Shown here in pieces: positions 7,995 through 17,520 of a DNA stretch of 64,000 bases. Both the position numbers and the translations under genes were made by a program. Numbering within the stretch: the stretch's first letter is position 1; each line of letters opens with the position of its first letter. Under the pieces are notes generated by a model that was not told the DNA's origin, did not search any database, and was given only the letters and a program-made list of their open reading frames with translations. The stretch comes from Neobacillus sp. WH10 (lineage in GTDB: Bacteria > Bacillota > Bacilli > Bacillales > Cytobacillaceae), in contig NZ_CP126110.1 in NCBI RefSeq assembly GCF_030123405.1, positions 558,001 to 622,000 of the forward strand. The letters run 5' to 3'.

Positions 7995-8900
7995 ATGACA
8001 AATCAAAAAGTAGGATTAAAAGAAATACTAGAGTTAAAACTTCAATCACTTGTTTCTGAACTAAAGGTAGATTTTTCTGCGATTGCCTTTTATGATCCTC
8101 TTAATCTTGAATTCCGTTGGCGCTTAGCCATTGGTTCCTTAAACAACCGCTATACAAGTATTGTTGTTAGAAGTGGCAAAGGGATTTGCGGGCGAACGTT
8201 AAAAACAAAGCGAGAATTTATTATCACAAATTTTCCAGAAGAACTTCAGGATGAGTCTTTAGAATTTCCAATCCTAATCATAGAAGAACTCAAATCCGCA
8301 GCATCTGTACCGTTACTTTTTCACTCGCAGTTGATTGGCGTCCTGCTTATTGGTCAAAGGACGCGTAGAAGGTTTGATACCATTGAAATTGAAGCGATGA
8401 AATATGCAGCGGACGAGATTTCGAGTTTGTATATGCTCGAGCGAGAAGCGGAACGAACCCCTACAGATGAAAAAAAGGAAACAAAAAAGTCTTCCCTTTC
8501 TCGTTACTTTGTGGAGGAGAGGTCGAAATGGGGAGATAAGCTTGAAATCATTTTATTAGATCAACGTATAACCTTGCTGTCAGAAGAGGCACAGCAAAGC
8601 CTTATTTCTATCTTCAACCTTCTTTTTGAGCGTGCATTTGGAGCGGAAAATAATTCTAAAGTTAAAGTAATTATTGAACTAAAATCTGAACAGCAATTTG
8701 CCATTCAAATTAAAACAGATCATATCTTGGAACTTCCTGAAGAAGTGTTTTCGGTCCTTGCTGATGAAGTAAGAAAAATCAATGGAAGCATTGAAATGGT
8801 TTTTGATAATAAAAGAACGATTTTATCTATGAACTTTTTTCTAAGCTTGCTTTTACGTGATCAGCTTTGGAATACAATCCAAGAATCAAGTAACCGATAA
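7995..8900 (+). CDS. GAF-domain protein (NreA-like) with degenerate kinase-like C-terminal domain
   Basis: About 301 residues. The N-terminal GAF domain (about 10-145) shows FSAIAFYDPLNLEFRWRLAIG, the GKGICGRTLKTKREFII strand and SAASVPLLFHSQLIGVLLIG. S. carnosus NreA is a stand-alone GAF nitrate receptor that restrains NreB. This protein is twice that length: its tail (about 170-300) follows the order of an HATPase domain (a helix resembling the N-box region, then SVLADEVRKINGSIEMV like the G2-box end) but lacks the N, DxGxG and GxG residues. I infer a nitrate-sensing modulator of the kinase. An upstream GTG at 7986 lacks an RBS, so ATG 7995 after AGGTGAGG is preferred. Confidence 0.78.
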   Translation: MTNQKVGLKEILELKLQSLVSELKVDFSAIAFYDPLNLEFRWRLAIGSLNNRYTSIVVRSGKGICGRTLKTKREFIITNFPEELQDESLEFPILIIEELKSAASVPLLFHSQLIGVLLIGQRTRRRFDTIEIEAMKYAADEISSLYMLEREAERTPTDEKKETKKSSLSRYFVEERSKWGDKLEIILLDQRITLLSEEAQQSLISIFNLLFERAFGAENNSKVKVIIELKSEQQFAIQIKTDHILELPEEVFSVLADEVRKINGSIEMVFDNKRTILSMNFFLSLLLRDQLWNTIQESSNR

Positions 8901-9006
8901 TGACTCATATTTCTTTCTTATGACCTATTCACAATGCTGGATAGGTTTTTTTGGCTAATACCAGGAAAGTATAAGGCAACTACGCCTCTGTCTTCGCCCT
9001 TAGGGG

Positions 9007-9030
9007 CTCGCCAATCGGCGAGTTTTCTTT
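9007..9030 (+). terminator. Intrinsic terminator of nre-like operon inside dispersed repeat
   Basis: Stem CTCGCC-AATC-GGCGAG followed by TTTTCTTT. It lies in the copy of the element shared with 3582-3625 (whole copy 8967-9031). It separates the sensor genes from narK, implying separate transcription of the transporter/reductase operon. Confidence 0.8.
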
Positions 9031-9100
9031 ATGTATTTGGCATAAGTGAATAAATTGTGAACATTTGAGTAACACACGATATGAAAATATGTAATTTCCC

Positions 9101-9119
9101 TTACTAATCTGAGGTGTAA
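9101..9119 (+). promoter_or_regulatory. Candidate NarL/NreC-type inverted repeat upstream of narK
   Basis: TTACTAAT...AGGTGTAA forms an imperfect inverted repeat with TTAC/GTAA ends, about 66 bases before the narK start. A second small inverted repeat GTAA-N6-TTAC overlaps at 9091-9104. No full FNR box is present here, only a TGTGA half site at 9056-9060. Control by the upstream response regulator is a guess. Confidence 0.3.
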
Positions 9120-9184
9120 CCCTGATATTCACTGTTATTGAAAGCCTTTACAATGAAATCATAAAAACGAAAGGATGAAGAGAA

Positions 9185-10477
9185 ATGGAGAGGATTAAAC
9201 ATTGGGACCCAGAGAATAGCCAGTACTGGAAATCGGAGGGAAAGCGACATGCTCAGCGAAACCTTTGGATTTCGATTCCTGCACTATTTTTAGCGTTTAT
9301 CGTTTGGCAAATTTGGTCGGTTGTAGCAGTAAAACTGAATGATGTTGGTTTTCATTTTACATCAAGCGAACTTTTCACCTTGGCAGCACTTCCGGGACTT
9401 GTCGGGGCAACATTGAGAATATTTTTTACCTTTATGCCGGGGATATTTGGAGGGAAAAACTGGACGGTGATTAGTACAGCAGCCCTTTTGCTGCCAGCAA
9501 TCGGAATTGGCTTTGCTGTTCAAAACCCAGATACATCTTTTACCACGATGGCAATTTTAGCGGCTCTTTGCGGAATCGGAGGAGGGAATTTTTCATCATC
9601 GATGGCTAATATTAGCTTCTTTTTTCCAAAAAAATTAAAAGGCGCCGCAAATGGTATGAATGCGGGAATTGGAAATCTTGGGGTAAGTGCGGTTCAATTC
9701 TTAACACCGATTGTGATCACGACGGGGGCATTTGCTGGAATAGTCGGTTCCTCACAATTAATGAAGGATGGGACAGAAGTTTGGATTCAAAATGCCGCCT
9801 TTATTTGGGTAGTGCCAATTGTCATTGTCACGATCTGCGCCCTTTTTGGAATGGATAATCTCCCAAATGCAAAACAATCATTTAAGGAACAAGCCATCAT
9901 TTTCAAAAATAAGCATACTTGGATCATGTCATGGATATACACAATGTGCTTTGGCTCCTTTATTGGCTATGCGGCAGCATTTCCATTGCTTATTAAAGCG
10001 GAATTTCCGGAAATAAATCCCCTTCAGCTAGCATTTTTAGGACCGCTGGTTGGGGCATCGGTCAGGCCAATCGGCGGCTGGATTGCCGATAAGATTGGCG
10101 GAGCAAAAGTAACGTTTTGGGATATTATCGTCATGATTGCGGCAACGGTAGGAGTTATTTACTTCTTAAATGAAAAGAATTTTACCGGATTTTTAATCAT
10201 GTTTATTATTCTCTTTTTCACAACAGGGATCGCCAATGGTTCTACTTTCCGGATGATTCCGATTATTTTTGAACCAAAGCAGGCGGCACCAGTTCTTGGT
10301 TTCACAGCAGCCATTGCTGCATATGGGGCCTTCTTAATTCCAAAGATATTCAGTTGGTCGATATCGGTTTCAAACTCTGCGAATTTAGCACTCTACCTCT
10401 TTATTGCTTATTACGTGATTAGTCTTGGAATTTGCTGGTTCTACTACGCTCGTAAAAATGCAGAAGTGAAATGTTAG
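9185..10477 (+). CDS. narK: Nitrate/nitrite MFS transporter, NarK family (first copy)
   Basis: 430 residues, about 12 membrane helices. NarK/NRT signature glycine-rich segments are visible: LCGIGGGNFSSSMANISFFFP (about 131-151) and, in the second half, FFTTGIANGSTFRMIPIIF. The loop GASVRPIGGWIADKIGG carries the conserved Arg that contacts nitrate in this family. It moves nitrate in and/or nitrite out. The N-terminus is longer than in the second copy (an extra polar segment of about 28 residues). RBS AAAGGATG precedes the ATG. First gene of the narK-narK-narGHJI run. Confidence 0.88.
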   Translation: MERIKHWDPENSQYWKSEGKRHAQRNLWISIPALFLAFIVWQIWSVVAVKLNDVGFHFTSSELFTLAALPGLVGATLRIFFTFMPGIFGGKNWTVISTAALLLPAIGIGFAVQNPDTSFTTMAILAALCGIGGGNFSSSMANISFFFPKKLKGAANGMNAGIGNLGVSAVQFLTPIVITTGAFAGIVGSSQLMKDGTEVWIQNAAFIWVVPIVIVTICALFGMDNLPNAKQSFKEQAIIFKNKHTWIMSWIYTMCFGSFIGYAAAFPLLIKAEFPEINPLQLAFLGPLVGASVRPIGGWIADKIGGAKVTFWDIIVMIAATVGVIYFLNEKNFTGFLIMFIILFFTTGIANGSTFRMIPIIFEPKQAAPVLGFTAAIAAYGAFLIPKIFSWSISVSNSANLALYLFIAYYVISLGICWFYYARKNAEVKC

Positions 10478-10525
10478 CCCGATTTGTTGAAGACACAGGA
10501 TGTAAAAAGATTAGGAGTGAAACAG

Positions 10526-11740
10526 ATGGGGAATTTAAAAAACTTTTTAAAAAGTGGAAATTTGCCAACATTACTATCATCCTTTCTCTATTTTGATATT
10601 AGTTTCATGATCTGGGTTATGGTAGGGGCCACTTCCACTTTTATTGTTCAGGATTTCGGACTGACACCAGCACAGAAGGGGTTAATGGTTGGGATTCCGG
10701 TTTTAGGTGGATCCCTGCTCAGGATCCCAATGGGCCTGCTTGCCGATCGCTTTGGCGGAAAGCGAATGGGGATGATCGGAATGCTGCTAACGATGATTCC
10801 GCTTTTTTGGGGATGGTGGTTTGGAAATTCATTAACGGAAGTGCAAGCGTTTGGATTTTTACTCGGGATCGCAGGTGCAAGCTTCGCCGTTGCTCTGCCA
10901 CTTGCCAGCCGCTGGTATCCTCCTGAGCATCAAGGACTTGCGATGGGGATTGCTGGTGCGGGAAATAGCGGCACCGTATTGGCAACCTTGTTTGCACCAA
11001 GAATTGCCCAAGCGTTTGGCTGGCATAGTGTGTTCGGTTTTGCGCTTATCCCGCTTTTTGTTGCATTTATCATCTTTGTTATTTTTGCAAAAGACAGTCC
11101 CAATGCACCAAAACCGCAAAAGCTTTCACAATACTTTGGCATTGTAAAAATTAAGGAAACATGGATTTTCAGCTTCTTTTACAGCCTATCATTTGGCGGT
11201 TTTGTTGGTTTGACTAGTTATCTTGCGATTTTCTTTGTGGATCAATACGGAATTAGTAAAGTTGCGGCGGGAGATTTTGTGACCATCACCGTCTTTGTTG
11301 GGAGTTTTGTTCGACCAATTGGCGGGTATATTGCCGATCGGCTTGGGGGTATCAATCTTCTCATTCGATTGTTTGGTTTAGCTGCAGTAGTGCTTTGTAT
11401 GATTGGATTCCTTCCATCCCTTTATGTGACGCTGCCGCTGTTTATCATCGCTATGCTCATTTTTGGTATTGCAAACGGAGCAATCTTTCAGGTCATCCCG
11501 ACAAGATTTCCACGCGAAGTAGGGATTTTCACAGGATTCGTTGGTGCAGCAGGTGGTTTTGGTGGTTTCTTTTTACCAAACATTCTTGGAATTTTTAAAG
11601 AAATGACCGGTTCTTATGCCCTCGGTTTTTGGTGGATTGGAGCAACCTATATTGCTGCCCTAGCCATCACGGTTTGGCTGCAGCACGCATGGAAAAAAAC
11701 TAGCATCAAGAAATCTCCAACTAGTCTGACAGCAATGTAA
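10526..11740 (+). CDS. narK: Nitrate/nitrite MFS transporter, NarK family (second copy)
   Basis: About 404 residues, 12 predicted helices. It shows the N-terminal LSSFLYFDISFMIWVMVGA helix, the MFS loop LLADRFGGKRMG, a glycine-rich AGAGNSGTV helix and FGIANGAIFQVIPTRFP in the second half, as in NarK. An in-frame TTG at 10484 exists, but AGGAG at 10513-10517 fits the ATG at 10526. Two different NarK types in tandem often pair a nitrate/proton symporter with a nitrate/nitrite antiporter; which is which is not decidable here. It lies 45 bases before narG. Confidence 0.87.
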   Translation: MGNLKNFLKSGNLPTLLSSFLYFDISFMIWVMVGATSTFIVQDFGLTPAQKGLMVGIPVLGGSLLRIPMGLLADRFGGKRMGMIGMLLTMIPLFWGWWFGNSLTEVQAFGFLLGIAGASFAVALPLASRWYPPEHQGLAMGIAGAGNSGTVLATLFAPRIAQAFGWHSVFGFALIPLFVAFIIFVIFAKDSPNAPKPQKLSQYFGIVKIKETWIFSFFYSLSFGGFVGLTSYLAIFFVDQYGISKVAAGDFVTITVFVGSFVRPIGGYIADRLGGINLLIRLFGLAAVVLCMIGFLPSLYVTLPLFIIAMLIFGIANGAIFQVIPTRFPREVGIFTGFVGAAGGFGGFFLPNILGIFKEMTGSYALGFWWIGATYIAALAITVWLQHAWKKTSIKKSPTSLTAM

Positions 11741-11785
11741 AAAAAGCAGTTGAAATGATGCACTAAATGAAGAAAGGGGATTGAA

Positions 11786-14700
11786 ATGAAAACAAAATCG
11801 AGCAGCTTTTTAAAAAAGCTTCGCTATTTTAAACCAATTGACACGAGCTTGGATGGCTGGAGCCAGCTGACTGTCGGAGACCGGGAATGGGAAAATGTCT
11901 ATCGCCAGCGTTGGGCGCACGATAAGGTTGTAAGAACAACACATGGCGTTAACTGTACCGGATCGTGCAGCTGGAAGGTATTTGTTAAGGATGGGATCAT
12001 CACATGGGAAAACCAGCAAACGGATTATCCAAGCTGTGGACCGGATATGCCGGAATTTGAACCAAGGGGGTGTCCGCGGGGGGCAAGCTTTTCCTGGTAC
12101 GTGTATAGCCCGCTTCGTGTGAAATACCCTTATGTTCGCGGGGCTCTCCTGAAATTATATCGTGAAGCGCTAAAACAGGAAAACGATCCGGTCAAAGCAT
12201 GGGCAAGTATTGTCGAAAATCCTGAAAAGACAAAGCAGTATAAATCTGCCCGTGGTAAAGGTGGCTTCATCCGAGCCACAAAGGAAGAAGTCAATGAAAT
12301 GATTTCCGCATCGCTTATTTATACAACGAAGAGATTCGGACCTGATCGGATTGCTGGATTTACTCCTATTCCCGCCATGTCAATGGTTAGTTATGCAGCG
12401 GGATCACGCTTTTTATCGATGCTTGGAGCTCCGATGCTTAGCTTCTATGACTGGTATGCTGATCTGCCGCCAGCCTCCCCACAAATCTGGGGGGAGCAAA
12501 CCGATGTTCCAGAGAGCAGCGACTGGTATAACTCCGGGTATATCATGATGTGGGGCTCCAATGTACCAATGACCAGAACACCTGACGCTCACTTTATGAC
12601 AGAGGTCCGCTATAAGGGAACAAAAGTGGTTACCGTCAGCCCGGACTATGCGGAAAATGTAAAGTTTGCGGATGACTGGCTTCCAATCCAGCCTGGAGAA
12701 GATGCTGCGTTAGCGCAGGCGATGACCCATGTTATTTTAAAGGAGTTTTATGTCGACAAGAAGACGGATTACTTTTATGAATACGCCCAAAAATATACCG
12801 ACCTTCCATACTTGATTACGCTTAAACAGAACGGGCAAGCTTATGTTTCTGACCGCTTCTTAACGGCAAGTGACTTAGGAATGCCATTCACGCATGCAGA
12901 ATGGAAAACAGCTATCATCGATAGGCAGTCAGGGAAAATTATGATTCCTAACGGTAGTATCGGTCATCGTTGGGGGAACAAAGGACAGTGGAACCTGTTG
13001 CAAGAGGATGAACAGGGGAATCTGTTTGAGCCGGAGTTAACAGTTCTTGGCCAGGAAGACCGTATCGTTGACATCGAATTCCCGTTTTTTGACCGCGATC
13101 AAACAAGGACGGTTTCTCGCCCTGTTCCCGTGAAGAAGGTGGTAAAAGCATCTGGTGAAGAAATATATGTTACGACAGTGTTTGATCTTATGCTTGCCCA
13201 CTATGGGGTGAATCGTAAGGAGCTAGGCAAAGGAAAGTCATTTAGTTATGAAGATCAGCACCCATACACACCGGCCTGGCAGGAAAAATATACAGGAATA
13301 GATAAAAAGCTGGTAGTAAAAATCGCTAGAGAATTTGCCCAAAATGCCGTCGATACAAATGGACGTTCCATGATTATCATGGGTGCAGGAATTAACCACT
13401 GGTTTAATGGTGACACCATTTACCGAAGCATTTTAAACCTAGTGTTATTGACTGGTTCACAGGGCGTCAATGGCGGTGGATGGGCTCATTATGTCGGGCA
13501 AGAAAAATGCCGCGTCCCGGAAGGCTGGGGAACGATTGCCTTTGGCCGTGACTGGTCGATGCCGCCGCGCCTGCAAAATGCAACATCTTTCTATTATTTT
13601 GCCACAGATCAATGGCGCTATGAAGAGACAAAGATGAATGAGCTTGCTTCACCACTTGTGAAAAAAGCAAGATACCGGCATTCAGCCGATTACAACGTTC
13701 TCGCCGCAAGATTAGGCTGGCTGCCCTCTTATCCGCAATTTAATCGAAACTCTATCAATCTATATGAAGATGCGCAAAAAGCAGGGGCCAAAACGGCAGA
13801 GGATGCTATTAAGTATGCGGTAAATGAGTTGAAAACTGGCAAGATGGAATTTGCGGTTGAAGATCCAGATCATCCTGATAACTTCCCAAGAAACTTGTTT
13901 GTTTGGCGTTCTAATTTAATTTCAAGTTCGGGAAAAGGACATGAATATTTCCTAAAGCACCTGCTTGGCACCTCCAATGGGCTCCTGGGAGATGAAAACC
14001 AGTCAATGAGGCCGGAGGAAATGAAATGGCGGTCTGAGGGTGCAGAAGGTAAACTCGATCTCCTTGTCTCCATCGATTTCCGAATGGCGGGGAATGCACT
14101 GTATTCTGATATTGTTTTACCTGCGGCCACTTGGTACGAAAAGCATGATATTAGCAGTACTGATATGCATCCGTTTGTTCATCCATTCAATCCGGCGATT
14201 AATCCGCCTTGGGAAGCACAATCTGATTGGGATACATTTAAAGGGATTGCCAAGGAATTTTCCGAAATGGCGGAGAAGCATTTCTCGGAACCAATCAAGG
14301 ACCTGGTAACAGTCCCGCTCCAGCATGACACGCCAGATGAAATAGCTCAGCCTTTTGGTAAGGTGCTTGATTGGAAAAAAGGTGAAGTAGAAGCTGTGCC
14401 GGGTGTTACAATGCCGCGAATGATTTTTGTAGAACGCGATTATCGGAAAATATATGAAAAATTTATTGCCCTTGGGCCGCTTGTCGAGAAAAATCCTGTT
14501 GGGGCACACGGAATTTCTTTTTCCGTGGCAGAGCAATATCAGCAGTTGAAGGGTATGAACGGGACGGTCGAAATGGCGGGAATTTCTCATGGCATGCCAA
14601 GCATTGAGTCAGGACGACAGGCAGCGGAAGCGATGATGACCTTATCTAGTGCAACAAATGGGAAAGTGGCTATGAAGGCATGGGAAGCAGAGGAAGCAAA

Positions 14701-15478
14701 AACAGGACTTTCCTTAAAGGACATCGCAGAGGACCAAGCATCTGTACATCATACTTTTCAGGATATTTCTATCCAGCCGCGTAAGGTGATTCCAACGCCA
14801 ATATTCACCGGGTCAAATAAAGGGAATAAACGCTATTCACCGTTTACGACCAATATTGAACGCTTTGTCCCATTCCGAACATTAACGGGGCGGCAGCATT
14901 TTTATCTTGACCATGAAATTATCACTGAATACGGGGAAAATTTCCCTATTTATAAACCGACATTACCGGAAATGGTTTTTTCCAGCCGTGATCAAGTACC
15001 GGAGAAACATGAGAATGAAATTACCCTTAGATATTTAACACCGCACGGGAAATGGAATATTCACAGCACCTATCAAGATAATTTAACGATGCTGACACTT
15101 TTCCGCGGCGGACCGCATGTATGGATGAGTGAAAAGGATGCCGAGAAAGCGGGTATTCAAGACAATGATTGGGTCGAAGTTTACAATCGAAATGGCGTTG
15201 TCGCAGCAAGGGCGGTAACAAGTCATAAAATGCCAAAAGGAACGCTGTATATGTACCATGCGCAGGATAAGCACATTAATACTCCAGGTTCGACGATTAC
15301 CCGTGAACGGGGCGGAACGCATAACAGTCCTACCAAAATCCATGTGAAGCCAACCCAACTTATTGGGGGCTATGCACAGCTTAGCTATGGGTTTAACTAT
15401 TATGGTCCGATCGGAAACCAACGTGATCTTTACGTTTCTGTCAGAAAGATGAAGGAGGTGCCTTGGCTTGAAGATTAA
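11786..15478 (+). CDS. narG: Respiratory nitrate reductase alpha subunit NarG
   Basis: 1230 residues, usual NarG length. The N-terminal FS0 cluster ligands are in place: H53, C57, C61 and C96 (HGVNCTGSC ... RGC), the His-coordinated form typical of NarG. The molybdenum cofactor-binding region includes the GYIMMWGSNVPMTRTPDAH stretch where NarG uses an Asp ligand. The mature enzyme reduces nitrate to nitrite on the cytoplasmic side of the membrane. The start is an ATG after AAAGGGGATTGAA. Its stop overlaps narH by 11 bases, implying translational coupling. Confidence 0.97.
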   Translation: MKTKSSSFLKKLRYFKPIDTSLDGWSQLTVGDREWENVYRQRWAHDKVVRTTHGVNCTGSCSWKVFVKDGIITWENQQTDYPSCGPDMPEFEPRGCPRGASFSWYVYSPLRVKYPYVRGALLKLYREALKQENDPVKAWASIVENPEKTKQYKSARGKGGFIRATKEEVNEMISASLIYTTKRFGPDRIAGFTPIPAMSMVSYAAGSRFLSMLGAPMLSFYDWYADLPPASPQIWGEQTDVPESSDWYNSGYIMMWGSNVPMTRTPDAHFMTEVRYKGTKVVTVSPDYAENVKFADDWLPIQPGEDAALAQAMTHVILKEFYVDKKTDYFYEYAQKYTDLPYLITLKQNGQAYVSDRFLTASDLGMPFTHAEWKTAIIDRQSGKIMIPNGSIGHRWGNKGQWNLLQEDEQGNLFEPELTVLGQEDRIVDIEFPFFDRDQTRTVSRPVPVKKVVKASGEEIYVTTVFDLMLAHYGVNRKELGKGKSFSYEDQHPYTPAWQEKYTGIDKKLVVKIAREFAQNAVDTNGRSMIIMGAGINHWFNGDTIYRSILNLVLLTGSQGVNGGGWAHYVGQEKCRVPEGWGTIAFGRDWSMPPRLQNATSFYYFATDQWRYEETKMNELASPLVKKARYRHSADYNVLAARLGWLPSYPQFNRNSINLYEDAQKAGAKTAEDAIKYAVNELKTGKMEFAVEDPDHPDNFPRNLFVWRSNLISSSGKGHEYFLKHLLGTSNGLLGDENQSMRPEEMKWRSEGAEGKLDLLVSIDFRMAGNALYSDIVLPAATWYEKHDISSTDMHPFVHPFNPAINPPWEAQSDWDTFKGIAKEFSEMAEKHFSEPIKDLVTVPLQHDTPDEIAQPFGKVLDWKKGEVEAVPGVTMPRMIFVERDYRKIYEKFIALGPLVEKNPVGAHGISFSVAEQYQQLKGMNGTVEMAGISHGMPSIESGRQAAEAMMTLSSATNGKVAMKAWEAEEAKTGLSLKDIAEDQASVHHTFQDISIQPRKVIPTPIFTGSNKGNKRYSPFTTNIERFVPFRTLTGRQHFYLDHEIITEYGENFPIYKPTLPEMVFSSRDQVPEKHENEITLRYLTPHGKWNIHSTYQDNLTMLTLFRGGPHVWMSEKDAEKAGIQDNDWVEVYNRNGVVAARAVTSHKMPKGTLYMYHAQDKHINTPGSTITRERGGTHNSPTKIHVKPTQLIGGYAQLSYGFNYYGPIGNQRDLYVSVRKMKEVPWLED

Positions 15479-16979
15479 AGCACAAGTAGCGATGGTAATG
15501 AACCTAGATAAATGTATTGGCTGTCATACCTGTAGTGTTACGTGTAAAAACACATGGACGAATCGTCCGGGGGCCGAGTATATCTGGTTTAATAATGTCG
15601 AAACAAAGCCGGGGGTTGGCTATCCGATTGAATGGGAAAATCAGGAGAAGCACAAAGGGGGCTGGACATTAAAAAACAATCAACTTGAGTTAAAATCCGG
15701 AAGCAAGCTGAATAAACTTGCTCTCGGAAAAATCTTTCACAATCCAGACCTGCCAACGATTGATGAATATTATGAGCCATGGACATACGATTATGAAAAG
15801 CTGACGAACAGCCAGCAGAAGAAGCATCAGCCTGTTGCCCGGCCGAAATCACTGTTAACTGGGGATACAATGGAGCTAGAATGGGGGCCAAACTGGGAGG
15901 ATGACCTTGCAGGTGCCCATGTAACGGGACTGCAAGATCCGAATATCAGGAAGCTTGAAGAGTCAGTAAAGCTTGAATTTGAACAAGCGTTTATGGCGTA
16001 TCTGCCCCGGATTTGTGAGCATTGTTTGAATCCTGGTTGTGTCGCCTCCTGTCCTTCCGGTGCAATTTATAAAAGAGATGAAGACGGGATTGTCCTCGTT
16101 GACCAAGAGCAGTGCCGGGGCTGGAGATACTGTATGACAGGCTGCCCTTATAAAAAGGTTTATTTCAATTGGGAGACACAAAAAGCAGAAAAATGTACGT
16201 TTTGCTTCCCGAGAATTGAAGCAGGACTGCCAACGGTTTGTTCGGAAACGTGCACAGGCCGTATCCGTTATATCGGGGTTCTACTCTATGATGCAGACAG
16301 GGTGAAAGAAGTGGCAAGCACCCAAAATGAAAAAGATTTATACAAGGAGCAGTTAAGCTTGTTCCTCGACCCCAATGATCCTGAAGTAATCGAACAGGCG
16401 AAAAAGGACGGCATTTCTGAGGATTGGCTGGAAGCAGCCAGAAAATCACCTATCTATAAAATGGCGATTAAATATAAAATTGCTCTTCCGCTTCACCCAG
16501 AGTATCGGACATTACCGATGGTTTGGTATGTTCCGCCGCTAAGTCCATTTACAACCATGTTCGAGGGAAAGGATACAAACGGTGCGTTAGAAGAAATGTT
16601 TCCGGCGATCAGCCATATGAGAATTCCACTGGAGTACCTCGCTAACATGCTTACAGCCGGAGACACCGATATCATTATAGAAGTACTGGAAAAAATGGTC
16701 ACCATGCGCCATCATATGAGGGCAAAAACATTAGGAAAAGCAGCAAATGAACAACGGCTTAAAAAGATTGGCATGGACTCGGAAGTAATCGAGGAAATGT
16801 ACCGCTTGCTGGCTATCGCGAAGTATGAAGATCGATTTGTTATTCCTCCTGCACATAAGGAACACGTCCAGAATCTCTACGGGGAGCAAGGTTCAATCGG
16901 GTATAGCTTTGACTGTAATACTTGTAAAGTAGGTGGCTATGATGGATCAAATGATGAATTCCATGTTCTCAAAAGATGA
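15468..16979 (+). CDS. narH: Respiratory nitrate reductase beta subunit NarH
   Basis: 503 residues with four Fe-S cluster sets: CIGCHTCSVTCKN near residues 16-28, CEHCLNPGCVASCPSGAIY, CRGWRYCMTGCPYKKVYFNW (the Trp replaces a Cys, marking the 3Fe-4S cluster) and CTFCFPRIEAGLPTVCSETC. It relays electrons from NarI heme b to NarG. The TTG start at 15468 is chosen because AGGAGG at 15453-15458 is correctly spaced; it lies inside the end of narG. The 3' end overlaps narJ. Confidence 0.96.
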   Translation: MKIKAQVAMVMNLDKCIGCHTCSVTCKNTWTNRPGAEYIWFNNVETKPGVGYPIEWENQEKHKGGWTLKNNQLELKSGSKLNKLALGKIFHNPDLPTIDEYYEPWTYDYEKLTNSQQKKHQPVARPKSLLTGDTMELEWGPNWEDDLAGAHVTGLQDPNIRKLEESVKLEFEQAFMAYLPRICEHCLNPGCVASCPSGAIYKRDEDGIVLVDQEQCRGWRYCMTGCPYKKVYFNWETQKAEKCTFCFPRIEAGLPTVCSETCTGRIRYIGVLLYDADRVKEVASTQNEKDLYKEQLSLFLDPNDPEVIEQAKKDGISEDWLEAARKSPIYKMAIKYKIALPLHPEYRTLPMVWYVPPLSPFTTMFEGKDTNGALEEMFPAISHMRIPLEYLANMLTAGDTDIIIEVLEKMVTMRHHMRAKTLGKAANEQRLKKIGMDSEVIEEMYRLLAIAKYEDRFVIPPAHKEHVQNLYGEQGSIGYSFDCNTCKVGGYDGSNDEFHVLKR

Positions 16980-17517
16980 GACCGAGGTCCGCGACTCCTT
17001 TAAAATGATTTCCTATCTACTACAGTATCCTGATAAAAGGTGGCTGCAATGGAGAGAACTGGTTGAAGAGGTCGAGGAATTTGAAAGTCCATCGCTCAAG
17101 ACTCCGCTTGTCTCTTTTTTGAAGGCAATTGGCGATATTTCTATCGATGATTTAGAACAGTATTATGTTGACTTGTTTGATTTTAACCCTGCCTGCTCCC
17201 TTTCGTTGAGCTACTTGAAAGCGGGAGAACAGCGAGAACGAGGGCAAATTTTAGTAGAATTAAAGTCATTGTATAAGGACTATGGCTATGAAATGACAGA
17301 TGAGGAGCTATCCGATTATTTGCCGGTTGTATTAGAATTTGCCTCGGTTGCCCCCCTGCAAATTTCCGCTAATCTGCTAGGTAGTTTGCGGGAGCCGATT
17401 GAAAAATTGAAGAATGAATTCGAAATGTTGAAAAGTCCGTATCTATTTTTAATCTCAGCCTGTTTAGCCGGAATGGAATTACTCGAAAAAAAACTTTTAT
17501 CAGGGAGGAGGGAATAG
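16942..17517 (+). CDS. narJ: Nitrate reductase molybdenum cofactor assembly chaperone NarJ
   Basis: About 191 residues, all-helical TorD/NarJ fold. Recognised by the N-terminal SYLLQYPDKRW motif, the LEQYYVDLFDFNPACSLSLSYL segment and YLPVVLEFAS. It binds the NarG N-terminus and permits cofactor insertion before membrane attachment. GTG 16933 and ATG 16939, 16942 and 16951 are all possible starts; AGGTGG at 16931-16936 best suits 16942. The start lies inside the narH 3' end (translational coupling). Confidence 0.92.
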   Translation: MDQMMNSMFSKDETEVRDSFKMISYLLQYPDKRWLQWRELVEEVEEFESPSLKTPLVSFLKAIGDISIDDLEQYYVDLFDFNPACSLSLSYLKAGEQRERGQILVELKSLYKDYGYEMTDEELSDYLPVVLEFASVAPLQISANLLGSLREPIEKLKNEFEMLKSPYLFLISACLAGMELLEKKLLSGRRE

Positions 17518-17520
17518 AAG

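Noticed and set aside
9056..9079. FNR box upstream of narK
   Set aside because: Only the TGTGA half is present; the second half does not match at the required six-base spacing.
10484..10525. N-terminal extension of the second NarK from TTG 10484
   Set aside because: No RBS for the TTG, while AGGAG fits the ATG at 10526, which starts at the family N-terminus.
14117..14590. 157-codon open frame antisense to narG
   Set aside because: Shadow of the narG coding frame; no RBS and no recognisable domain.
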